DNA from: Acetatifactor sp.
Lineage (GTDB): Bacteria > Bacillota > Clostridia > Lachnospirales > Lachnospiraceae
Assembly (NCBI GenBank): GCA_016293615.1
Contig: JAEDDX010000069.1
Location: 1-12,258 of the forward strand
Length of the DNA stretch: 12,258 nucleotides
Direction: 5' to 3'
This document shows positions 6,254 to 12,258 of the stretch, piece by piece. The notes beneath the pieces are model-generated. The model made no database searches. It was not told where the DNA came from and saw only the letters and a program-made list of their open reading frames with translations. Position 1 is the first letter of the stretch. Each line of letters opens with the position of its first letter. A program made the position numbers and the translations under genes.

Positions 6254-6907
6254 TTGCAGGTGTCGGACAGAGAGACAGAATATGCACAGTATACGGATGA
6301 TGAACTGATTGACAGACTCAGACGCGGCGAATCACAGATTATGGACTACCTGTTTGACAAGTATAAAAATCTGGTGCGCAGCAAGGCAAAATCGATGTTT
6401 ATCCTGGGCGCAGACCGCGACGATCTGATTCAGGAAGGGATGGTGGGTCTGTTTAAGGCGGTCAGAGATTTTGACTGCGGAAGAGATGCGAGCTTCTATA
6501 CCTTTGCGGAGCTGTGCATCAGCAGACAGATGTATACGGCAGTACAGGCATCCAAAAGAAAAAAGCATTTTCCGCTGAATAGTTCGGTTTCCCTGGATTC
6601 TCCGGGTGAAAGCTTCGATCCTTCCGAAGGTTCGGAGAAGGAATCTCCTGTACTGGGAGAGAGACTCTCTGCCAAGGTCGGCATGAGCCCCGAACAGCTG
6701 GTGCTCGACAGGGAGAGGATGGAGTATCTGGAGAAGGCAATTGAGGAGGAATTGAGTGAATTTGAGCGGCAGGTTCTCGATCTCTATGTGACAGGCATGC
6801 CGACCTCCCAGATCGCGAAGGTTTTGGGAAGAGAGGAAAAGGCAACCGACAACGCCCTCCAGAGACTGAAGGCAAAGATCAGAAGGATTATCAAAGGTGA
6901 CCAATGA
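6254..6907 (+). CDS. sigH: RNA polymerase sigma factor SigH (sporulation/transition phase)
   Basis: Alternative sigma-70 factor that in Bacillus and Clostridium directs early sporulation and post-exponential genes. The 217-residue length is close to that of B. subtilis SigH. Region 2 spans about 28-105: the core-binding segment DRDDLIQEGMVGLFKAVRDF (54-73) and the promoter-melting/-10 segment FYTFAELCISRQMYTAVQAS (81-100). A Ser/Pro/Glu-rich linker (107-145) leads to region 4 (about 165-213), with its -35-reading helix-turn-helix SQIAKVLGREEKATDNALQR at 185-204. The start is TTG 6254 after AGAGGATGG; GTG 6260, two codons on, is also possible. It lies 28 bases after rlmB at the end of the cysteine/rRNA gene run, where yacP normally intervenes in Bacillus. 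A strong terminator closes the unit. Confidence 0.92.
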   Translation: MQVSDRETEYAQYTDDELIDRLRRGESQIMDYLFDKYKNLVRSKAKSMFILGADRDDLIQEGMVGLFKAVRDFDCGRDASFYTFAELCISRQMYTAVQASKRKKHFPLNSSVSLDSPGESFDPSEGSEKESPVLGERLSAKVGMSPEQLVLDRERMEYLEKAIEEELSEFERQVLDLYVTGMPTSQIAKVLGREEKATDNALQRLKAKIRRIIKGDQ

Positions 6908-6922
6908 AGCGTACCATGATGA

Positions 6923-6964
6923 AAACCGGTTTGTGATTTAGACAGACCGGTTTATATTTTTTTT
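6923..6964 (+). terminator. intrinsic terminator after sigH
   Basis: AAACCGGTTTGT (6923-6934) pairs with ACAGACCGGTTT (6942-6953) over 12 base pairs (one G-T) with loop GATTTAG. It is followed by ATA and eight T (6957-6964). It separates the sigH operon from the efflux operon. Confidence 0.93.
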
Positions 6965-6987
6965 AGAATTCGTTCCTTTTCTTTCTA

Positions 6988-7016
6988 TTGACTGCGGGCA
7001 GGACGGGGCATATAAT
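6988..7016 (+). promoter_or_regulatory. strong sigma-A promoter of the RND-tetR operon
   Basis: TTGACT (6988-6993), 17-base spacer and perfect TATAAT (7011-7016). The start site is predicted near 7023. Such a strong promoter is normally held down by a repressor, and a palindromic operator lies directly downstream. Confidence 0.9.
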
Positions 7017-7031
7017 CAACAGGTAACAAAA

Positions 7032-7051
7032 CCGACCGACTGGTCGGACGG
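7032..7051. promoter_or_regulatory. putative TetR-family operator
   Basis: CCGACCGACTGGTCGGACGG is an inverted repeat with 9-base arms, 8 of 9 matching, around a central TG. It lies about 9-28 bases after the predicted start site, where a bound repressor would block elongation or open-complex formation. Its length and symmetry suit a TetR dimer, and a tetR gene is the last gene of the same operon. The palindrome is seen; the pairing with this regulator is inferred. Confidence 0.7.
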
Positions 7052-7069
7052 CAAAAGACAGGAGTAAGT

Positions 7070-10000
7070 ATGTTATCAAAAATCAGCGTCAAGAAACCCT
7101 ATACTGTGTTGGTGGGAGTCGTTCTGGCAATCATTCTGGGCATTGTCTCATTTACCAAAATGACGGCGGACCTGCTTCCCAGCATCAGCCTTCCGTATGT
7201 CATCGTTCTGACAACCTATCCCGGCGCGAGCCCTGAGACGGTTGAGATGGCAGTGACGGAGCCCGTGGAAGCCTCGATGGCTACGGTCAGCAATATCGAA
7301 AGTATCAGTTCCGTCTCCAACGAGAACTACTCGATGGTAATTTTGCAGTTTGCGCAGACGGCTGATATGAACGCAGTTTCCCTGGAAATCAGAGAAAGTC
7401 TTGACCAGATCGAGAGCTATTGGGATGATTCCGTCGGAAGCCCGATCATCATGAAATTGAACCCGGACATGCTGCCGGTTATGATTGCGGCTGTCGGCAT
7501 GGATGGTATGGACAATGCACAGGTCAGTGATTTTGTGCAGGAGTATATTACCCCGGAGCTGAAAAGCATTGAGGGCGTCGCCAGCGTCAGCACGACCGGT
7601 CTTTTGGAGGAGAGCGTCAATGTCGTAATCAGCGAGGAGAAGGTCGCAGAGGTCAACCGGAAGGTTTTTGCCGCCATTGATGAGAAGATGCAGGAAGCGC
7701 AGCAAAAAATCGATGAAGGCCGGGAAGAGATCGAGAGCGGCGAAAAGGAGCTGGAGGAAGGCAAAAAGGAGCTCGACAAGGCCGGGAAGGAGATTGTAAA
7801 CGGCAAGAAGGAGCTGGAGACGGGAAAACAGCAGCTCGAACAGGGCAAGGCTGAATTGGAGGCACAGCAGAATGCAATGGCCAGCCAGCTTGCCGCACAG
7901 AAGAACGCCCTGTTGTCCGCCAAGACCAATCTGGAGACCCTCCAGACCAGTATGGCAGCCGCAAAGGCTTACAATGAAGGGATAAAACAGATCGAGACCG
8001 CACAGGCTTCCCTGCTTTCTTTGCAAGGCTCTACGATCACCTATACTGTATCCATGCAGAAGCTCAAAGCCGCACAGGAGATTCTTGCAGCGAATCCTGA
8101 GGATGCTCAGGCCCTGCAGGATCTGGCGGATGCAAAGGCCGAGATCGCAGCATTGAAAACCAAAGTGACAGAGGATGCCACTCTCGTCATGGTGGTGGAG
8201 CAGGCGAATCAGAAGGAAGCATTGGAAACTGTGAAGGCTCTGGATTGGGAAGATCCGGAGAAGGAATCGGAAGTTGTCACCGGTCTGGGCGGCCTGGAAG
8301 TGACCATTCTGGCAGGAAATGTCGGTCTGGAAACACAGAAGAGAAATCTGACTGAGCAGATGAAGGCTGTGACAGGCGGATTGGAATATGACGCCTATGT
8401 GGAGCAGATCAATGCAATGCTTGCCTCCCAGAACATTACGGATATGAACAAGGCTCTGGCGGATATCAATACCGGTCTTGTGAAAATTGAAGAGGGACAG
8501 ATGGCTGCCGCTGTCGGATTTGCAGACGGTAAGGCGCAGATTTCCCTGGGACAATACAAGCTGGAGGTTGCGGAGAGTCAGCTTAACAGCGGCGCTGAGG
8601 AAATCAAGGCCGGGCAGGCTCAGCTGGAGGAAGCAAAGAAGCAACTGGAAGAAGCCAAGAAGCAGCTCGAAGAGGGTGAGAAGCAGTTGGCGGATTCGAA
8701 GGAACAGGCCTATGATCAGGCGGATATGGAGAAAATCCTGACGGTGGACACCATCAAGGGTCTCCTGACCGCACAGAACTTCTCCATGCCTGCGGGTTAT
8801 GTCACTGAAGAGGGAATTGATTATCTGGTCCGCATGGGTGATAAGCCTTCCACGGTGGAGGAACTGCAGGAGCTTCCTTTGATGGACCTTCATATGGACG
8901 GTGTTCCCGTCATCACCCTCGGCGATGTTGCGGATGTCTTCTATACCGACAACTCAGCTGCAATCTATACCAATGTAAACGGAAGTGCCGGTGTCATGTT
9001 AACCATTCAGAAGCAGACCGGCTACTCCACCGGAGAAGTGTCCGATCTGCTGGATTCTCGCTTCCGGGAGCTGATGGAAGAGCACAACGGGCTGAGCATG
9101 ATCACCCTGATGGACCAGGGCATTTATATTGACCTGGTAATGGATTCTATCTTCGGAAACATTATCTGGGGCTTCCTGCTTGCTGTGCTGATTCTGATTC
9201 TGTTCTTAAAGGATCTTCGACCGACAGCAGTGGTAGCGGTTTCCATCCCCATCAGTGTCATCACGGCGGTGGTCTGCATGTACTTCAGCGGCGTCACCCT
9301 GAATGTCATCTCCCTGTCGGGTCTTGCGCTCGGCATCGGTATGCTGGTAGATAACTCCATCGTTGTAATCGAGAATATTTACCGCTTGAGAGGTTTGGGC
9401 GTGAGTGTCAGGGAAGCTGCCGAGCAGGGCGCAAAGGAAGTGGCCGGAGCAATCATGGCGTCAACTTTGACCACGGTATGTGTGTTCCTGCCCATCGTTT
9501 TCACAGAGGGTCTGACCAGACAGTTGTTTGTCGATATGGGACTCACCATCGGATTTTCGCTGATGGCAAGCCTTGTCATTGCGCTTACCGTAGTACCGGC
9601 AATGTCCTCCGTGGTGTTGAAGACCTCAAAGCCTCAGAAGGAGGGAAAACTCTTCAGCGGACTTGTGAAAGGCTACGAAAAGGTTTTGGGACTGTCCCTG
9701 CGCTTTAAGCCCGTGGTGTTTATCCTTGTCTTTGCACTTCTCTTCGGAAGTATCGCACTGGCATACACCAACGGTTTTGCCTTTATGTCTGATATGGATT
9801 CCACACAGATGACTGTCAATGTCACTCTGGATAAAAAAGCGACCCTCGATGATACCAGAAAGGCAGCCAATGAAGTGGTAGAGTACCTGATGTCCGTAGA
9901 TGATATTCAGGATGTCGGTGCGATGACCAGCACCAATACCATGGCGCTGCTGGGCGGAGGCGGCGGAAGTGAAAACGCTGCCACCATTTATGTGGTCACC

Positions 10001-11305
10001 AGAGAGGATAAAACGAAGAGCAATGAAGAAATTGCGGATATGATTCTGGCGAACACGGCAAACCTGAATGCCACCATTACAGTGGACACCTCCAGCATGG
10101 ATATGTCTGCGCTGGGCGGAAGCGGAATCTCCATTCAGGTGAGAGGCCGAAACATCGATGAACTTCAGAGAATTGCAGGCGAGGTTGCCGGGATTATCGG
10201 CACTGTGGAAGGAATCGCTGATGTAGACGACGGAATGGCGGAAGCCGGCGAAGAGATGAGAATCCTGATCGACAGAGAGAAGGCGGTTTCCTACGGTCTG
10301 ACCGTTGCGCAGGTCTTCTCGGGAGTGTATGGAAAGCTTGCCGATGCGACTGCAGCCTCCACCCTGGTCGGCGCTGAGAAGGACTACAGCATTTTTGTCC
10401 TGAATGAGAAAGACGAGCAGCTGACCAGAGAATTGGTGAAAGACTTAACCGTGACGGGAACCGATGCGGATGGTGCAAAGGTGGAAGTGCCTCTTTCGGA
10501 GATCTGCCGGTTTGAGACGGCTAAGACCATGACTGCCATCAATCATGCGGATCAGACAAGATACCTTAGTGTTTCCGCAGGGATCGCTGACGGTTACAAT
10601 GTCAGTCTGGTCGCGCAGGAGATTGAGAAAGCGCTTGCCGATTACAAGGTACCTGCCGGTTACAGGCTGGTCTTCTCCGGTGAAAACGAAATGATCATGG
10701 ATGCGATGGAACAGATGGTTCTGATGATGATTCTGGCAATTGCGTTCATGTACTTGATCATGGTAGCTCAGTTCCAGTCGCTCAAATCACCCTTTATTAT
10801 CCTGTTTACCATTCCTTTGGCGTTTACCGGAGGATTCCTCGGACTGTATTTTACGGGCAGTGAAATCAGTGTTATCGCCATGATCGGTTTCGTCATGCTG
10901 GCAGGTATTATCGTAAACAACGGTATCGTATTGATCGACTATATGAACCAGCTGAGAGAGGGTGGCATGTTTAAGAAGGAAGCCATCATGAATGCCGGCA
11001 GAACCAGACTTCGTCCCGTTCTGATGACAGCACTCACTACCATTATGGCACTGTGTACGATGGTCATCGGAAACGATATGGGTTCCGAGATGGCCAAGCC
11101 CATGGCGGTCGTTACCATTGGCGGACTGGTATACGGCACACTGCTCACTTTGATCGTCATCCCCTGTGTATACGATGTCTTCAACAAAGATACTGTCCGG
11201 GAAAGACAGATTGTGGTAAATGGTGAGGAAGAGCTGACACAGCCTGAAACCGGGGACTGGTCACCGGCTGAACCCGAAGTGCAGGAAGAAACGGAGGCAG
11301 ACTGA
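7070..11305 (+). CDS. RND-family efflux transporter with large extracellular coiled-coil insertion
   Basis: Proton-driven multidrug/lipophile exporter of the HAE1/SwrC-like RND type in the cytoplasmic membrane. TM1 is 11-29. A first extracellular loop runs about 30-690, then TM2-6 (about 692-848), TM7 (880-899), a second porter loop (900-1210) and TM8-12 (1215-1368). An acidic cytoplasmic tail ends the 1411 residues. The TM4 proton site reads GIGMLVDNSIVVIENI (755-770): Asp761 aligns with AcrB Asp407, but Asn762 replaces Asp408. TM10 has VNNGIVLIDY (1282-1291), with Asn in place of AcrB Lys940. AcrB has 1049 residues. The excess is an insert at about 195-555, between the first porter strands and the segment LLTAQNFSMPAGYV that resumes the normal fold. 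Its two arms are strict heptads: (I/L)xxG-type repeats at 214-263 and 505-545, with a helical, Ala/Gln-rich middle. The start ATG 7070 follows AGGAG. tetR starts 1 nt after the stop. No adaptor or TolC-like gene is nearby. Substrate unknown. Confidence 0.93.
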   Translation: MLSKISVKKPYTVLVGVVLAIILGIVSFTKMTADLLPSISLPYVIVLTTYPGASPETVEMAVTEPVEASMATVSNIESISSVSNENYSMVILQFAQTADMNAVSLEIRESLDQIESYWDDSVGSPIIMKLNPDMLPVMIAAVGMDGMDNAQVSDFVQEYITPELKSIEGVASVSTTGLLEESVNVVISEEKVAEVNRKVFAAIDEKMQEAQQKIDEGREEIESGEKELEEGKKELDKAGKEIVNGKKELETGKQQLEQGKAELEAQQNAMASQLAAQKNALLSAKTNLETLQTSMAAAKAYNEGIKQIETAQASLLSLQGSTITYTVSMQKLKAAQEILAANPEDAQALQDLADAKAEIAALKTKVTEDATLVMVVEQANQKEALETVKALDWEDPEKESEVVTGLGGLEVTILAGNVGLETQKRNLTEQMKAVTGGLEYDAYVEQINAMLASQNITDMNKALADINTGLVKIEEGQMAAAVGFADGKAQISLGQYKLEVAESQLNSGAEEIKAGQAQLEEAKKQLEEAKKQLEEGEKQLADSKEQAYDQADMEKILTVDTIKGLLTAQNFSMPAGYVTEEGIDYLVRMGDKPSTVEELQELPLMDLHMDGVPVITLGDVADVFYTDNSAAIYTNVNGSAGVMLTIQKQTGYSTGEVSDLLDSRFRELMEEHNGLSMITLMDQGIYIDLVMDSIFGNIIWGFLLAVLILILFLKDLRPTAVVAVSIPISVITAVVCMYFSGVTLNVISLSGLALGIGMLVDNSIVVIENIYRLRGLGVSVREAAEQGAKEVAGAIMASTLTTVCVFLPIVFTEGLTRQLFVDMGLTIGFSLMASLVIALTVVPAMSSVVLKTSKPQKEGKLFSGLVKGYEKVLGLSLRFKPVVFILVFALLFGSIALAYTNGFAFMSDMDSTQMTVNVTLDKKATLDDTRKAANEVVEYLMSVDDIQDVGAMTSTNTMALLGGGGGSENAATIYVVTREDKTKSNEEIADMILANTANLNATITVDTSSMDMSALGGSGISIQVRGRNIDELQRIAGEVAGIIGTVEGIADVDDGMAEAGEEMRILIDREKAVSYGLTVAQVFSGVYGKLADATAASTLVGAEKDYSIFVLNEKDEQLTRELVKDLTVTGTDADGAKVEVPLSEICRFETAKTMTAINHADQTRYLSVSAGIADGYNVSLVAQEIEKALADYKVPAGYRLVFSGENEMIMDAMEQMVLMMILAIAFMYLIMVAQFQSLKSPFIILFTIPLAFTGGFLGLYFTGSEISVIAMIGFVMLAGIIVNNGIVLIDYMNQLREGGMFKKEAIMNAGRTRLRPVLMTALTTIMALCTMVIGNDMGSEMAKPMAVVTIGGLVYGTLLTLIVIPCVYDVFNKDTVRERQIVVNGEEELTQPETGDWSPAEPEVQEETEAD
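8621..8683 (+). repeat. three tandem 21-base heptad-coding repeats in the RND insert
   Basis: Three adjacent 21-base units (8621-8641, 8642-8662, 8663-8683) encode QLEEAKK, QLEEAKK and QLEEGEK. The copies differ mostly at third positions, so the protein repeat is better conserved than the DNA, as expected if the heptad is selected. Looser copies of the same period lie at 8582-8620, and in the first arm around 7709-7860. Confidence 0.85.
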
Positions 11306-11306
11306 T

Positions 11307-11960
11307 ATGGGCAAGATGATGGATGCAGGAGGAGAAATGCCTCCGAAGGTATTACAGATGTACCGCGCCGTGATGGAGCTGATCGAAGAGGGAGAGGATA
11401 TTGCTGATTTAAAGGTATCCACGATCACGGATAAGGCCGGTATCGGCAAAGGTACCGCGTATGAATATTTTGAGACCAAGGATGAGATCGTGGTCAGCGC
11501 AATTGTATACTATATGCAGTTTTTCTTCGGAAAACTGCATGAGGAACTGATGCGCAGAGAGATCTTTCGTGAGAGGCTTGCCTATCTGCTGGATGAAGTC
11601 GAAAAGGTCGAGGACCGAAAAGTCTGCTTTTTCAGATTTTTACATCTTCTTTCCAATACTTCAGAGTTCAGCGTTTTGATACGAAATAAGCTGCGCGAAG
11701 AAGGGTTTGAACCCTATCTGCCCATGCACTTTCTAAGTGAAATGGTTAAGCAGGCAAGAGAAAACAATGAGATTGCTTCCGAAGCGCCGGTTGACTATCT
11801 GGTCTGCTTCCTGATGGCGCAACTGATGAACTATACCCTGACGGTGTCTATAGGAGCGGATATACTTGGAACCGATTCCAAGGGGATGCGCCGAAACATC
11901 GAACAGAGCATTCAGAATGAATTGCAGATTTTGTGTGTAAAAAACAAAAAAATAGGTTGA
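11307..11960 (+). CDS. TetR/AcrR-family transcriptional regulator
   Basis: Ligand-responsive dimeric repressor, probably of its own operon. In the 217-residue product the N-terminal DNA-binding domain spans about 11-62, with the helix-turn-helix VSTITDKAGIGKGTAYEYF (37-55) and the family's typical YxYFxxKDEI ending. The rest is an all-helical ligand and dimer domain with no recognisable subfamily signature. The start ATG 11307 lies 1 nt after the exporter stop and 9 nt after GGAGG. An in-frame ATG at 11337 has an even better AGGAGGAG (11327-11334) and would give 207 residues beginning MPPKVLQMYRAV, close to where TetR domains usually begin; either or both may be used. Being last in the operon it could regulate, it fits negative autoregulation through the 7032-7051 palindrome, with induction by an exported compound. 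No terminator follows it. Confidence 0.93.
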   Translation: MGKMMDAGGEMPPKVLQMYRAVMELIEEGEDIADLKVSTITDKAGIGKGTAYEYFETKDEIVVSAIVYYMQFFFGKLHEELMRREIFRERLAYLLDEVEKVEDRKVCFFRFLHLLSNTSEFSVLIRNKLREEGFEPYLPMHFLSEMVKQARENNEIASEAPVDYLVCFLMAQLMNYTLTVSIGADILGTDSKGMRRNIEQSIQNELQILCVKNKKIG

Positions 11961-11985
11961 CAAATCAGGACCGCTTATATATAAT
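11957..11985 (+). promoter_or_regulatory. consensus sigma-A promoter of tRNA-Thr
   Basis: Perfect TTGACA (11957-11962), 17-base spacer and perfect TATAAT (11980-11985). The -35 element overlaps the tetR stop codon TGA (11958-11960). Transcription should begin near 11992, about 26 bases before the mature tRNA. The leader contains a small GAAA-loop hairpin (11994-12012). Confidence 0.93.
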
Positions 11986-12017
11986 AAACTACGGTGATTG
12001 CGAAAGCGTCACGTGAT

Positions 12018-12090
12018 GCTGCTGTGGCTCAGTCGGTAGAGCGTCGCATTGGTAGTGCGGAGGTCACGGGTCCGATTCCCGTCAGCAGCT
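12018..12090 (+). tRNA. tRNA-Thr, anticodon GGT
   Basis: The cloverleaf is complete. The acceptor stem GCTGCTG/CAGCAGC (12018-12024 with 12083-12089) has 7 perfect pairs and discriminator T12090. The D arm is GCTC/GAGC. The anticodon stem TCGCA/TGCGG closes loop TTGGTAG with anticodon GGT at 12051-12053, reading ACC and ACU. The variable loop has 5 nt and the T stem is ACGGG/CCCGT. CCA is not encoded. The T loop reads TCCGATT, with C instead of the nearly universal T55, while the D loop keeps the GG that T55 and C56 contact. Confidence 0.95.
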
Positions 12091-12113
12091 TTCACGCAAG
12101 GCATGAGCCGTGC

Positions 12114-12176
12114 CAAACAAACAGAGAGAGTCAGGATGAAGCTTGCTTCGATTCCTGACTCTCTCTGTTTTGTTTG
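12114..12176 (+). terminator. long bidirectional-looking terminator hairpin after the tRNA
   Basis: The core stem ACAGAGAGAGTCAGGA (12121-12136) pairs perfectly with 12153-12168 (16 bp). Including the A/C-rich and T/G-rich flanks it extends to about 23 bp with one bulge (12114-12176). An inner GAAG/CTTC hairpin caps it. The T-rich stretch TTTTGTTT after the core serves + strand termination. The A-rich left flank would serve a convergent transcript from beyond the window end. Confidence 0.85.
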
Positions 12177-12205
12177 ATAGGGCGAAGCCCGTGACCGAGA
12201 TGGAG

Positions 12206-12229
12206 CGTGGGTGCGCATGCGCACCCGCG
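12206..12229. repeat. GC-rich perfect palindrome
   Basis: GGGTGCGCATGCGCACCC (12209-12226) is an exact 18-base palindrome. Three more pairs flank it (one G-T), giving 12206-12229. It has no T-run on either side, so it is not an ordinary terminator. A protein-binding site or part of the larger nested repeat is possible. Confidence 0.8.
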
Positions 12230-12258
12230 GAATCGAGGTTGCACGGCGCATGCCGGGA

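Larger units (their letters stand above)
12100..12254. repeat. nested inverted repeats downstream of tRNA-Thr
   Basis: GGCATGAGCCGTGC (12100-12113) is the inverted copy of GCACGGCGCATGCC (12241-12254), 13 of 14 bases matching. Between the arms lie the long terminator hairpin, which starts at the very next base (12114), a small GGGC-GAA-GCCC hairpin (12180-12190) and an 18-base perfect palindrome. The whole could fold into a multi-branched structure. No ORF on either strand is convincing here. The role is unknown: repeat element, processed RNA, or remnant. Confidence 0.55.

Noticed and set aside
7709..8710. Regular periodic repeats considered as a CRISPR array
   Set aside because: The 21-base period encodes heptads in an open frame, with no unique spacers and no cas genes.
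7148..8893. Minus-strand ORF of 581 codons opposite the exporter's coiled-coil region
   Set aside because: It is a shadow of a strand rich in GAG/AAG/CTG codons; the heptad pattern and family motifs are all on the + strand, and no ribosome site or domain supports the antisense product.
9943..9972. Glycine-run coding stretch (LLGGGGGS) considered as a slippage or frameshift site
   Set aside because: The reading frame continues normally on both sides into conserved porter sequence; flexible Gly loops are common in this part of RND proteins.
12009..12251. Minus-strand ORF of 80 codons ending DGNRTRDLRTTNATLYRL
   Set aside because: This is the translated reverse strand of the tRNA-Thr gene, a well-known false protein family pattern; its upstream part runs through the terminator hairpin and palindrome.

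Overview
The window comes from a member of the Clostridia, most likely a Lachnospiraceae-type gut anaerobe. This is inferred from moderate GC content, strong AGGAGG-type ribosome sites, a cysteine T-box, the Firmicute-specific Mini-III RNase, a SigH-type sigma factor and a Gram-positive RND exporter. Every convincing gene lies on the + strand.

Layout. (1) Bases 1-54 look like the 3' end (domain VI with a bulged branch-point A) of a group II intron whose body lies upstream of the window. (2) Bases 55-341 hold a possible exon remnant, an extended -10 promoter and a leader with two mutually exclusive hairpins. They precede a DEAD-box RNA helicase, which is followed after 23 nt by ispF (MEP isoprenoid pathway). 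(3) A consensus promoter and a full T-box riboswitch (specifier UGC, acceptor-binding UGGA, both cysteine-specific) precede cysE and cysS. These share one leader, so charging of tRNA-Cys controls both cysteine synthesis and cysteine activation. The genes continue, overlapping or closely spaced, as mrnC (23S rRNA maturation), rlmB (rRNA 2'-O-methylation) and sigH. This is the conserved Firmicute ispF/cysE-cysS-mrnC-rlmB-sigH neighbourhood, but without gltX and yacP. A strong terminator follows sigH.

(4) A near-consensus promoter with a TetR-type palindrome just downstream of its start drives a two-gene operon: a 1411-residue RND exporter and a TetR repressor that begins 1 nt after it. The exporter carries about 360 extra residues, largely heptad-repeat coiled coil, inside its first extracellular porter region. 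No membrane-fusion or outer-membrane partner is encoded here. This is the most unusual protein of the window. (5) A perfect TTGACA-17-TATAAT promoter, whose -35 overlaps the tetR stop codon, drives tRNA-Thr(GGT). The tRNA is followed by a very long terminator hairpin inside a nested set of inverted repeats running almost to the window end.

How the parts work together: most of the window is core translation and RNA metabolism (helicase, cysteine supply and charging, rRNA processing and methylation, a threonine tRNA) plus isoprenoid synthesis and a transition-phase/sporulation sigma factor. The efflux operon appears to be a self-contained, self-regulated accessory module placed between sigH and the tRNA.
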